The notes under the pieces: model-generated
What the model saw: only the letters and a program-made list of their open reading frames with translations
Told to the model about the DNA's origin: nothing
The model's database searches: none
Origin: Lacrimispora sphenoides
Lineage (GTDB): Bacteria > Bacillota > Clostridia > Lachnospirales > Lachnospiraceae
Assembly: GCF_900105215.1 (NCBI RefSeq)
Contig: NZ_FOIP01000002.1
Span: 186,001-250,000 of the forward strand
DNA: 64,000 bases
Direction of reading: 5' to 3'
In this document: in pieces, positions 45,117-52,327 of the stretch
How positions within the stretch are numbered: the first letter of the stretch is position 1
Layout: the number at the start of each line of letters is the position of its first letter
Translations under genes and position numbers: made by a program

Positions 45117-46127
45117 ATGATTAGAGCCTGGAATGATAAAAATGAGATGGTTTTGGATGAAATGGCAGAGCAGCTTGTTCAGGATCAGGTGATCTGTGGA
45201 GCCAGTTGGGGCTTTGTCAGTGATCAGGGGATCCGCTTAAAGTACGCCGGAAAGCAGGGTGCGGTGGTTCCCTATTGTGACCAGATGGTGGAAGCAGGTA
45301 TGTATTATGACATTGCTTCACTGACTAAGGTGATTGGGACTACCACCCGGGTTCTTCAGCTGGTGGAAAAAGGGGTAATAAGCCTTTCTACTCCGGTAAA
45401 AGAGATCCTGGGTCGGTTTTCCTATGAGGATGTCACGGTAGAACACCTGCTGCTTCATTCAAGCGGGCTTCCTGCCGAGATCCGAGACAAAGAAAGCTGG
45501 AGCCGGGTAAATCTATTGGAATATCTCTATACCACACCAAGGGAAAGAGAAGCCGGAGAAGGCTTCCTGTATTCGGATGTGGGCTTTATCCTACTGGGAA
45601 AGATCATAGAAGAGCTGGACAAAACAACTCTTGAGGAGACCTTCCGGGAGCATATTTTCCGCCCTCTTGGAATGACGGAAACCTCCTATTTGGTTCAGGG
45701 CAGCAGGGAGCGCTGCATCCCGACAGAATGCACGGAGCAAAGAGGCTGTATCTGTGGAGAAGTCCATGACTCGAAGGCTCATCTGCTGGGGCAATGTGGC
45801 AGTGCCGGTTTGTTTTCTACATTGGAAGATGTGGCGAAATTTGTTAAGGCTTATCTGGAACATTCCCGGCATTTGTTCGGAGAAGAGATGTTTGAAAAAC
45901 TTTGCAGTACTATAAAGTTTGAACGTACTTTGGGCTGGAGCAAGGAGTATGGAAGGGATACGCTTTACCATACCGGCTTTACAGGAACTTCTGTTTTGAT
46001 GGATTTGAAGGGCAGAAAAGGTTTTGTTCTGCTGACGAACAGGATCCATCCCAGTCGGAACAATGAGGAATTTCTGAGGATGAGAAAGAAAATGAATGGA
46101 ATTTATATCCGAAAAATTTCCGATTAA
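45117..46127 (+). CDS. Beta-lactamase-fold serine hydrolase in the MurNAc operon
   Basis: This 336-residue serine hydrolase belongs to the class C beta-lactamase/DD-peptidase group. The nucleophile motif is SLTK (S-x-x-K) at about residue 69, the Tyr motif is YSDVGF and the third motif is HTGFTG. No signal peptide is visible, unlike DD-peptidases, so it is likely cytoplasmic. In Bacillus the MurNAc cluster also encodes a beta-lactamase-fold protein (AmiE/YbbE, a MurNAc-L-Ala amidase), which makes a muropeptide amidase or esterase role the best guess. It starts 4 bases after the murQ stop. Confidence 0.82.
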   Translation: MIRAWNDKNEMVLDEMAEQLVQDQVICGASWGFVSDQGIRLKYAGKQGAVVPYCDQMVEAGMYYDIASLTKVIGTTTRVLQLVEKGVISLSTPVKEILGRFSYEDVTVEHLLLHSSGLPAEIRDKESWSRVNLLEYLYTTPREREAGEGFLYSDVGFILLGKIIEELDKTTLEETFREHIFRPLGMTETSYLVQGSRERCIPTECTEQRGCICGEVHDSKAHLLGQCGSAGLFSTLEDVAKFVKAYLEHSRHLFGEEMFEKLCSTIKFERTLGWSKEYGRDTLYHTGFTGTSVLMDLKGRKGFVLLTNRIHPSRNNEEFLRMRKKMNGIYIRKISD

Positions 46128-46192
46128 ACTCATTGAGCCAGTACGCTTTGAGTAAATTTATACGCTTATATTACTCCTTGAGTAAATCTTTC

Positions 46193-46322
46193 TTGAATTC
46201 AGTTGCCAGATATGCTATATTAGAATTACAAAAAGAACAACCGCCCCAATACAAGGGGGTGGCCAATAAGATGATAGAAATCCCCCGTACCGACCAAGTA
46301 TACAAGGGGGATTTTCTATTGC
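46193..46322 (+). ncRNA. Candidate antisense antitoxin RNA of a type I module
   Basis: A plus-strand promoter (TTGAAT 46193-46198, 17 bases, TATATT 46216-46221) predicts a start near 46228. About 90 bases later a 12-13-bp hairpin (46274-46286 with 46306-46319, CCCCC/GGGGG core, TTTTCTATT end) should terminate it. The RNA is complementary to the 3' end of the toxin message from the other strand, the tail-to-tail arrangement of txpA/ratA and bsrG/SR4. Confidence 0.65.
46225..46262 (-). terminator. Terminator of the toxin message (minus strand)
   Basis: CCGCCCC (46241-46247) pairs with GGGGTGG (46256-46262). On the minus strand the hairpin is followed by TTGTTCTTTTTG (46229-46240), a usable U tract. 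Confidence 0.65.
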
Positions 46323-46359
46323 CCATTACTGGGACTTTATAGAAAAACGCTACTTACAA

Positions 46360-46428
46360 TTAAAAGGTTAGTAATGCAATAATGAACATACCAAAAGTCA
46401 TAAGGTCTTTAAAGTCAAAATTCATCAT
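46360..46428 (-). CDS. Small hydrophobic type I toxin, holin-like (Hol-Tox/TxpA type)
   Basis: A 22-residue reading frame starts at 46428 with GGGAGG 8 bases before the ATG (the minus-strand match of CCTCCC at 46435-46440). After a short polar start (NFDFKD) it is a single hydrophobic helix ending FGMFIIALLTF. LMxxFGMFxxALLTF is the core of putative holin-like toxins (PF16935 type) in Firmicutes. Its promoter is TTGCAC (46549-46554) and TACCAT (46526-46531) with 17 bases between. The leader forms AGTGACA/TGTCACT and GATGG-type hairpins that may hide the ribosome site. It is too short for standard gene callers. Confidence 0.7.
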   Translation of the reverse strand: MMNFDFKDLMTFGMFIIALLTF

Positions 46429-46525
46429 GCTTCACCTCCCATCTATGTACGATGGAAGGCTAACCCTCCATCTTTATGAATGGAAGGCCAACGCCCTTGC
46501 AGTGACACGATTGTCCCATGTCACT

Positions 46526-46554
46526 ATGGTAACATATCCCATTTCAGTGTGCAA
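46526..46554 (-). promoter_or_regulatory. Promoter of the type I toxin message
   Basis: On the minus strand TTGCAC and TACCAT are 17 bases apart, and a hairpin AGTGACA/TGTCACT (46501-46525) begins at the predicted start. Confidence 0.5.
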
Positions 46555-46768
46555 TTACTTTTCTTAAATGACTGATCATGATTCTGCTGTCTTCAATCTA
46601 ATCCATGGAAAGGGAATCCTCTATATCCTTCCGGCCTCGATGCTTCCAATATGGGATAATTAGAATTGTAATGTTTGTGCAAATATAGCAAAATGAGTAA
46701 AGAGAGATGCTTTTTAGGGCTATGATACTTTGAATGCGGAAAAAGAGATATTTGAGTGGAGGAATCAG

Positions 46769-47365
46769 ATGGTTAATGAAAACACACCGGTTATAGAAAC
46801 ACAAAGGTTAATTTTACGAAAATTTACACCAGAAGATGTAAATGATTTTTTTGAAATTATGAGTGATAAGGAAGTGAATGTTTTTCTTCCTTGGTTTCCG
46901 CTAAAGACTGCTGAGGAGGCAATGACATTCTTAACAGATAGATACTTCGCATATGATAGCAAGCCTAGCGCTTATCGGTACGCGATCTGCCTGAAAGAAG
47001 ATAACAAACCGATTGGATACGTTTGTTTGAGTGAAAGCGAAAACCACGATTTTGGTTACGGGTTAAAAAAGGAATTCTGGCATAGAGGAATCGTCACAGA
47101 AGCAGCAAAAGCGGTTATGGAAAAAATCAAAGATGCAGGATATCCTTATATTACAGCCACACATGATGTGAATAATTCTCGAAGCGGCGAAGTAATGAAA
47201 AAGCTTGGCATGGTCTACAAATACTCATACGTGGAACAGTGGCAGCCAAAAGATATTCCTGTAACATTTCGAATGTATCAGCTTAATTTTGATGGAAATG
47301 ATGATAGAACGTATATGGAGTATTGGGATAAGTATATGGATCATTTTGTGGAACAAAAAATATAA
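46769..47365 (+). CDS. GNAT-family acetyltransferase (RimJ/RimL-like)
   Basis: From the ATG at 46769 (GGAGG 6 bases upstream) the protein has 198 residues; the start at 46730 lacks a ribosome site. The fold is of the RimJ/RimL type: TQRLILRKFTPEDVNDFFEIMSD, then KPIGYVCL, GYGLKKEFWHRGIVTEAAKAVMEK (acetyl-CoA loop) and HDVNNSRSGEVMKKLGM. Its substrate could be a protein N-terminus or a small amine and is not known. Confidence 0.9.
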   Translation: MVNENTPVIETQRLILRKFTPEDVNDFFEIMSDKEVNVFLPWFPLKTAEEAMTFLTDRYFAYDSKPSAYRYAICLKEDNKPIGYVCLSESENHDFGYGLKKEFWHRGIVTEAAKAVMEKIKDAGYPYITATHDVNNSRSGEVMKKLGMVYKYSYVEQWQPKDIPVTFRMYQLNFDGNDDRTYMEYWDKYMDHFVEQKI

Positions 47366-47383
47366 TAATCAGAACCAGCGGCA

Positions 47384-47425
47384 AAACGGCGATCAGCTAC
47401 CATTTTTGGGAGCTGATCGCCGTTT
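47384..47425 (+). terminator. Terminator of the acetyltransferase gene
   Basis: AAACGGCGATCAGCT pairs with AGCTGATCGCCGTTT (47411-47425), with a 12-base loop that itself contains a T run. Confidence 0.9.
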
Positions 47426-47526
47426 GTTGTCAGCAGTCTGTTTTACAGCCTGCATGTGGAAGGATATCATCTGCAACTGACGAAAGTAAGAATTTTGTTT
47501 ATTTCAGTAAATAATTGAAATAATAG

Positions 47527-47550
47527 ATACTATCTTAAATTGGATAGTAT
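47527..47550. promoter_or_regulatory. Inverted repeat upstream of the HD-domain gene
   Basis: ATACTATC (47527-47534) and GATAGTAT (47543-47550) form a perfect 8-bp inverted repeat with an 8-base spacer. TATAAA at 47561-47566 may be the -10. The bound protein is unknown. Confidence 0.4.
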
Positions 47551-47582
47551 AGTAGTATCCTATAAACAGAAAGGCAGATGTT

Positions 47583-48206
47583 ATGGCAGAGGAAAAAAAT
47601 AATATGGAAGAACTGTTCCAACAGATAGATTATCATTTACTTCATGATGAACGTCCATCGGAATATCTGGAACAAATCAGCAAGGAACCGTGGTTTATGG
47701 ATTACCCATTTTCCATGCTTGGCAAGATGAAGGAAACTCCGCAGTCAAAACGATATCATCCGGAAGGAAGCGTATGGAATCATACGATGATGGTAGTGGA
47801 TCAGTCGGCGGAACAGAAGAATAAGAGTAAAGATGCCCGAATCTTGATGTGGGCGGCACTACTTCATGATATCGGCAAACCGGTGGTGACGAAAATCCGA
47901 AAAGATAAAATTACCGCATATAATCATGATTCTGAGGGGGAACATCTCACGGAGGATTTCTTGTCTTGTTTTTCCGACGATGCCATGTGGATCGGGGCAG
48001 TCGCAAAACTGGTTCGGTATCATATGCACATTTTGTATGTGACAGAAAGTCTTCCTTTCGGCGATATCGAAGGCATGAAGCGGGAGACAGATATCGATGA
48101 AGTTGCACTGCTTGGGCTTTGCGACCGGATCGGAAGGGGTGGAAGCGACCCGGAAGATGAAGCAAAGGCGGTCAGGTTATTTCTTAAGAAAATGCGGAAA
48201 GTATGA
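47583..48206 (+). CDS. HD-domain phosphohydrolase
   Basis: The 207-residue protein has the HD metal-site residues: VWNHTMMVVD, LLHDIGKPVVTK with the His-Asp pair, and HLTEDFL/VRYHMHIL further on. Its order resembles the HD part of tRNA-nucleotidyltransferases and related stand-alone phosphohydrolases. Phosphodiesterase or nucleotidase action is likely; the substrate is unknown. Confidence 0.87.
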   Translation: MAEEKNNMEELFQQIDYHLLHDERPSEYLEQISKEPWFMDYPFSMLGKMKETPQSKRYHPEGSVWNHTMMVVDQSAEQKNKSKDARILMWAALLHDIGKPVVTKIRKDKITAYNHDSEGEHLTEDFLSCFSDDAMWIGAVAKLVRYHMHILYVTESLPFGDIEGMKRETDIDEVALLGLCDRIGRGGSDPEDEAKAVRLFLKKMRKV

Positions 48207-48334
48207 AATCTTGATCCATTCTTTCAGTCTCTCATAATAAATTAAATCATTAATTCCATTCAGTAGGAAAATGATCATCATTGTACTATAATAAAGGAAG
48301 GTTAAAGAAATTAATGAATGTAGAGGGGCTTACT

Positions 48335-49276
48335 ATGAAAATAAATTATGGAATTATTTCAACGGCTGCAATTGGCAAACGGTTTATCGGTGCAGTGAGA
48401 GCCAATGGAGGAACGGTGACTGCGGCAGCTTCAAGGTCACTTGAAAGGGCCAGGGCGTTCTGTCAGGAAAACAATATCGAAAAGGCTTATGGATCTTATG
48501 AAGAACTTTATCAGGACCCAGAGATTACGGCTGTTTATATTACAACAATAAACCGAGAGCATTTTCATGAAATGAAGCAAGCTTTGAATTACGGAAAGCA
48601 CGTATTATGTGAGAAACCATTTACGCTGTCAAAAACGCAGGCAAAAGAAATCTTTCAGCTTGCTAAGGAAAAAGGACTGTTTGTGATGGAGATGCAGAAG
48701 AGCCTTTTTCTTCCTGTCACAGATTTGATTAAAAGATATATTGATTCAGGAATGTTAGGAAAACTCCATCAAGTGAATATGAGTGCCTCCTTTCAAAGCC
48801 CAAAGGCTTCATGGATGCATGAAATGGATCAGGGGGGAGTTGTTTATGGAAGTGCTTCCTATACCTTTGAATATCTTGATTATCTGCTGGAGCCTGCCGA
48901 AGTAGTCGTGCAGGCACTGGGGACCAGAGGGAAAACAGGGGTCCAGGACTCTGTCAGCCTTAATATAAAAATGGATGATGTTCTCATCAGCAGCAGAATT
49001 TCCATGCGGGGACAGGCAGAAAGTTTTGCTGTTTTTTATTTTGAAAAGGGATTTATAAAGGCCAACGAATACTGGAAGGCGGACCGCTGCGAAATACATA
49101 CCGGCCAGAGCGTTGAGCTGATTGAGAAAACGGTAGATTTTGAAATGAAATATGAGGTGGTACATGCGGAAGCATGCATCAGACAGGGGCTGACGGAGAG
49201 CCCGGTTATGACTGCTGAAAGAACACTTCACTGCTGCGGGCTTGTGGATCAGATCGTGGAATCGTTAAACTCATAA
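48335..49276 (+). CDS. Gfo/Idh/MocA-family oxidoreductase
   Basis: Read from the ATG at 48335 (GAGGGG upstream) the protein has 313 residues; upstream in-frame starts back to 48281 lack a site. The Rossmann start YGIISTAAIGKRFI replaces the usual GxGxxG by ISTAAIG, common in the dihydrodiol-dehydrogenase-like subgroup. The family motif HVLCEKPF carries the catalytic Lys, and HEMDQGGVVYG is the substrate loop. It reduces or oxidises a sugar or cyclic polyol with NAD(P). Confidence 0.9.
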   Translation: MKINYGIISTAAIGKRFIGAVRANGGTVTAAASRSLERARAFCQENNIEKAYGSYEELYQDPEITAVYITTINREHFHEMKQALNYGKHVLCEKPFTLSKTQAKEIFQLAKEKGLFVMEMQKSLFLPVTDLIKRYIDSGMLGKLHQVNMSASFQSPKASWMHEMDQGGVVYGSASYTFEYLDYLLEPAEVVVQALGTRGKTGVQDSVSLNIKMDDVLISSRISMRGQAESFAVFYFEKGFIKANEYWKADRCEIHTGQSVELIEKTVDFEMKYEVVHAEACIRQGLTESPVMTAERTLHCCGLVDQIVESLNS

Positions 49277-49343
49277 ATAAATTATTTTTAAATTTTTGCA
49301 ACATTACTCTCTTCCCGTTTGTATACGGTTCAGAACCACAAAA

Positions 49344-49363
49344 AACGGTTACTACATTAACCG
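49344..49363. promoter_or_regulatory. Dyad ahead of the lipoprotein gene
   Basis: ACGGTT and AACCGT flank an 8-base spacer at 49344-49363. Upstream, TGCAACATT and CGTTTGTATA (49297-49325 area) look like an ECF-sigma promoter but with a short spacer, so control by the sigma factor at 50007 is only a possibility. Confidence 0.3.
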
Positions 49364-49387
49364 TATGATGAAAGGGAGAATAAAACC

Positions 49388-49915
49388 ATGAAAAAACTTA
49401 TTACAATCACACTTTGTGCCGTTATGGCTCTATCCATTACCGCTTGCTTCAATGATAAACCCGAAGCAAAGGCTGATCCTCAAAAGCAAACTAATCATGA
49501 GGAAATCCCCAATCCTTGGGTGGTCTGTGAAAACATTGCTGATGCAGAGAAGCTGGCCGGTTTTACTGCAACACTTCCAAATACCATTCCGGACGGTTAC
49601 ACTCAGAAATCTATTGAGGCTGTAAAAGATAATACGGTTCAGATCATCTATGAGAACGATGAGAATAAAATCGTGTTTCGTCAGGCCAAGGGAAATGATG
49701 ATGTCAGCGGTGATTACAACGAGTACAAGGAAAACAATACCTTGACAGTTGGAAACCTGACGGTTATCGTAAAAGGAAATGGCGGAAAGGTAAATCTAGC
49801 CACATGGGTCAGCGGAGAGTTTTCCTTTGCCATTTCGGTAAATCCCGGTGGTAAGGGTCTTGATAATCAGGCAATCAACGATATGATTAGCAGTATGGAT
49901 ACAAATAATGCCTAA
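49388..49915 (+). CDS. Lipoprotein with DUF4367-like domain
   Basis: The 175-residue protein has a lipoprotein signal with lipobox ITAC at Cys20. The rest is a strand-rich domain with IADAEKLAGFTATLP and FRQAKGNDDVSGDYNEY. That second segment closely matches FRMASGDKDVSGYYNEF in the anti-sigma-like protein at 50623-51249, so the two share one domain. It is likely anchored outside the cytoplasmic membrane. A terminator follows at 49951. Confidence 0.82.
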   Translation: MKKLITITLCAVMALSITACFNDKPEAKADPQKQTNHEEIPNPWVVCENIADAEKLAGFTATLPNTIPDGYTQKSIEAVKDNTVQIIYENDENKIVFRQAKGNDDVSGDYNEYKENNTLTVGNLTVIVKGNGGKVNLATWVSGEFSFAISVNPGGKGLDNQAINDMISSMDTNNA

Positions 49916-49950
49916 ACGGTATCTGCTAAAAAACAGTAAACGATAGGCAT

Positions 49951-49982
49951 ATGGGGATACTGTATAATTGCAGTATCCCCAT
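49951..49982 (+). terminator. Terminator after the lipoprotein gene
   Basis: ATGGGGATACTG pairs with CAGTATCCCCAT (49971-49982) across an 8-base loop, followed by a short T-rich stretch. Confidence 0.82.
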
Positions 49983-50006
49983 TTCGTTATCAAGAGAGGT
50001 GACAGT

Positions 50007-50639
50007 ATGGTTCATGTGTACATATTACAAAACGGACTCGGAGAATATCTATCCTTTCTTAAAGAGTTCGTATACAAACTAATTTGTCTGATGCTTTCTT
50101 CGGTAAAAATGGAAAGCAATAAAAAGGCGATTCCTATGCAGGAAGCGTTGCGATCCGAACAGATTAACAAGCAGGCCGGGCGCTTGATGGAATCCTATGG
50201 GAACAGCGTTCTGCGCCTTGCTTACTCTTATCTCCACAATATGAGCGATGCAGAGGACGTATTGCAGGATACCTTGATACAGTTCCTTAGAACTCAGCCC
50301 CAGTTTGAGACAACAGAGCATGAAAAAGCATGGTTTTTGCGTGTTGCAATTAATATCAGCAAAAATAAGATAACCTATAACAAAATCCGAAAAACAGATG
50401 AATTAAGCGAAACGTTGGCGATTGCCGAAACCGAGGACCTGTCTTTTGTATGGGATGCTGTAAAGCAACTGCCAGCCAAGTACAGTGAGGTTGTTCACCT
50501 TTACTACCATGAGGGATACTCTACGGCTCAAATTGCTTCGTTGTTATCAAAAAATGACGCAACTGTCCGCTCCTTGCTGAAAAGGGCAAGAATGAAGCTT
50601 AAAGATGTGCTGAAGGAGGTGTATGACCTTGAAGAATAA
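50007..50639 (+). CDS. ECF-type RNA polymerase sigma factor
   Basis: From the ATG at 50007 with GAGAGGTGA upstream the protein has 210 residues, including an unusual ~45-residue hydrophobic N-terminal extension; a shorter start at 50109 has no good site. Region 2 reads YGNSVLRLAYSYLHNMSDAEDVLQDTLIQFLR, and region 4 reads VHLYYHEGYSTAQIASLLSKNDATVRSLLKRARMKLK. It overlaps the next gene, encoding the presumed anti-sigma factor, by 17 bases. Confidence 0.9.
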   Translation: MVHVYILQNGLGEYLSFLKEFVYKLICLMLSSVKMESNKKAIPMQEALRSEQINKQAGRLMESYGNSVLRLAYSYLHNMSDAEDVLQDTLIQFLRTQPQFETTEHEKAWFLRVAINISKNKITYNKIRKTDELSETLAIAETEDLSFVWDAVKQLPAKYSEVVHLYYHEGYSTAQIASLLSKNDATVRSLLKRARMKLKDVLKEVYDLEE

Positions 50640-51249
50640 GTATGATGAAGTTATGAAAAACATCGAAGTTACCGATGAAATGCGGGATAGAATTCTAAAT
50701 AACATCAGTAAACTTGATCTCGAAAAAACTTATAAAAAGACGCTTCCTTTCCCACAGTACAAAAAATATCTGTCCATAGCGGCTTGTTTTGCGATTTTGA
50801 TTGTTGGTTCTGTAATTGTTCATAATACCATTAATATGCCAAGTGAGCCTCCGTTACAGATGACACCCAATATTGTGTCGTATCATTCTGTTGCGGAGTT
50901 ATCTGATGCCATAGGCTTTGCAGTAAAGGAGATCCAAGAATTGCCTTTTGAAATTGAGTCTGTAAAATTCACTTCTTATTGGGGGGAACTTGCAGAAATA
51001 AAGTACGTTGGATCAGACAACACAGCTATTTTTAGAATGGCTTCTGGTGATAAGGATGTTAGCGGATACTATAACGAGTTTACAAGTGTAGAAAGCCATG
51101 AGATAAATGGTTACGACGTTACGATGAAAGGAATTGATGGACAGTATCTACTTGCTGTTTGGCAAAATAACGGATATTCTTACTCTGTGCAATTCATTGA
51201 ACCAGTTTCCCAACAGGAAATGCTGGATACAATACAGAGTATAAAATAA
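50623..51249 (+). CDS. Putative anti-sigma factor with DUF4367-like domain
   Basis: The 208-residue protein has a cytoplasmic N-terminal part (1-47), one transmembrane helix (about 49-67) and an extracytoplasmic domain. The N-terminal part is short, with no CxxC zinc-type anti-sigma motif. The outer domain shares a DVSGYYNEF segment with the lipoprotein at 49388. The overlap with the sigma gene and the topology suggest that it holds the sigma factor at the membrane. This role is inferred from context. Confidence 0.75.
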   Translation: MTLKNKYDEVMKNIEVTDEMRDRILNNISKLDLEKTYKKTLPFPQYKKYLSIAACFAILIVGSVIVHNTINMPSEPPLQMTPNIVSYHSVAELSDAIGFAVKEIQELPFEIESVKFTSYWGELAEIKYVGSDNTAIFRMASGDKDVSGYYNEFTSVESHEINGYDVTMKGIDGQYLLAVWQNNGYSYSVQFIEPVSQQEMLDTIQSIK

Positions 51250-51312
51250 GTTATAAAAAGAGATTTTTGTTTTCTTATTATAACTTAGCTTAATCAAAGG
51301 AGTAATTATTCT

Positions 51313-51350
51313 GGCAGATGCGATGGTCTACAAAGCCATTCGCATCTGCC
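51313..51350 (+). terminator. Terminator after the sigma/anti-sigma operon
   Basis: GGCAGATGCGATGG pairs with CCATTCGCATCTGCC with a single bulge, followed by TTATTTACTTATT. A weaker TAAGTTATAA/TTATAACTTA dyad lies just before (51247-51287). The rest of the gap to 51540 shows no gene. Confidence 0.82.
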
Positions 51351-51540
51351 TTATTTACTTATTACTTTGCTGCTGTTCTCCCCATCAGTGGCAAGGCTGT
51401 ACGCGAAACAACAATGATATCGTATACATCCTTATTAGAGGATTACGTTGAACACAGTGATATTAAACGATTCTAATTTAGGCAGAAAATATCATTATAC
51501 CGGAAGATGAAAAGCGGTCGGCATTTCAGTTTGTGTTTTA

Positions 51541-51569
51541 TTGTGTTTGATTATAATAAATGCTATGAT
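51541..51569 (+). promoter_or_regulatory. Promoter of the phosphatase/glycyl-radical operon
   Basis: TTGTGT (51541-51546) and TATGAT (51564-51569) are 17 bases apart and 36 bases ahead of the ATG at 51606, which supports that start over the longer frame at 51507. Confidence 0.5.
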
Positions 51570-51605
51570 AAAAAGGACTATAATCAGCACAGAAAAGAGG
51601 ACAAT

Positions 51606-52304
51606 ATGAAGCTAATTCTAATAAGACACGGAGAACCAGACTATTCCATTGACTCTCTCACAGAAAAAGGCTGGAAAGAGGCAGATTTGCTTTCCGAAAG
51701 GATCAGCAAACTTTCTGTTTCCGCTTTTTACTGCTCACCTCTTGGAAGAGCAAAGGATACTGCAAAAGCAACAATGCAGGCACTCCATACTGAGGCAGAG
51801 ATTCTGCCCTGGCTTAGAGAATTCCATGCTCCGGTTAATAATGGGGCCGGAGAAACCAAAACCATACCATGGGATTTTATGCCCGGATACTGGACAAACC
51901 AGAAGGAGCTTTATGACAGGGATTTATGGTTTGAAAATGAGAGGATGAAAACAGGGCCTGTAAAAGAAGAATATGAAAAAGTAGCTGCCGGACTAGATGA
52001 AATATTAAAGAAACATGGGTATCAGAGGGAAGGCGGAATGTATCGGGCGATTCCGGGGAGTGATGATACCATCGTCCTGTTCTGCCATTTTGGTGTGATC
52101 TGCGTTATGCTGTCCCATTTGCTGGGAATTCCGGCTCCTCTATTATGGCATGGTTTTTTTCTGGCACCTTCATCGGTCACCACACTGGAGACAGAAGAGA
52201 GGATAGAGGGGGAGGCTTATTTCCGATGTAAGGGAATGGGAGACACGGCTCATTTATATGTGAAAGACGAGCCATCTTCAAACGCCGGTTTTTTTCCAAG
52301 ATAA
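51606..52304 (+). CDS. Histidine-phosphatase family protein
   Basis: From the ATG at 51606 (GAGG upstream) the protein has 232 residues. The catalytic motif LIRHGEP contains Arg7, His8 and Glu10; YCSPLGRAKDTA holds the second arginine and CHFGVICVML the second histidine. Members dephosphorylate sugar phosphates, phosphoglycerate or other small phosphates. It precedes the glycyl-radical enzyme gene by 23 bases and may act on the same pathway; the substrate is not known. Confidence 0.88.
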   Translation: MKLILIRHGEPDYSIDSLTEKGWKEADLLSERISKLSVSAFYCSPLGRAKDTAKATMQALHTEAEILPWLREFHAPVNNGAGETKTIPWDFMPGYWTNQKELYDRDLWFENERMKTGPVKEEYEKVAAGLDEILKKHGYQREGGMYRAIPGSDDTIVLFCHFGVICVMLSHLLGIPAPLLWHGFFLAPSSVTTLETEERIEGEAYFRCKGMGDTAHLYVKDEPSSNAGFFPR

Positions 52305-52327
52305 ATATAAAAATAAGGAGAGAGTAA

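Noticed and set aside
46133..46342. 69-codon plus-strand frame after the serine hydrolase
   Set aside because: It has no ribosome site and runs through the hairpins of the toxin-antitoxin RNAs; composition is not protein-like.
48335..49276. 1,5-anhydrofructose reductase feeding the glycyl-radical pathway
   Set aside because: The oxidoreductase is of the right superfamily but is separated by three unrelated genes and terminators and has a different N-terminal motif.
49297..49325. ECF promoter before the lipoprotein gene
   Set aside because: TGCAAC and CGTTTG are only 13 bases apart, short for known ECF spacers; kept only as a possibility in the dyad entry.
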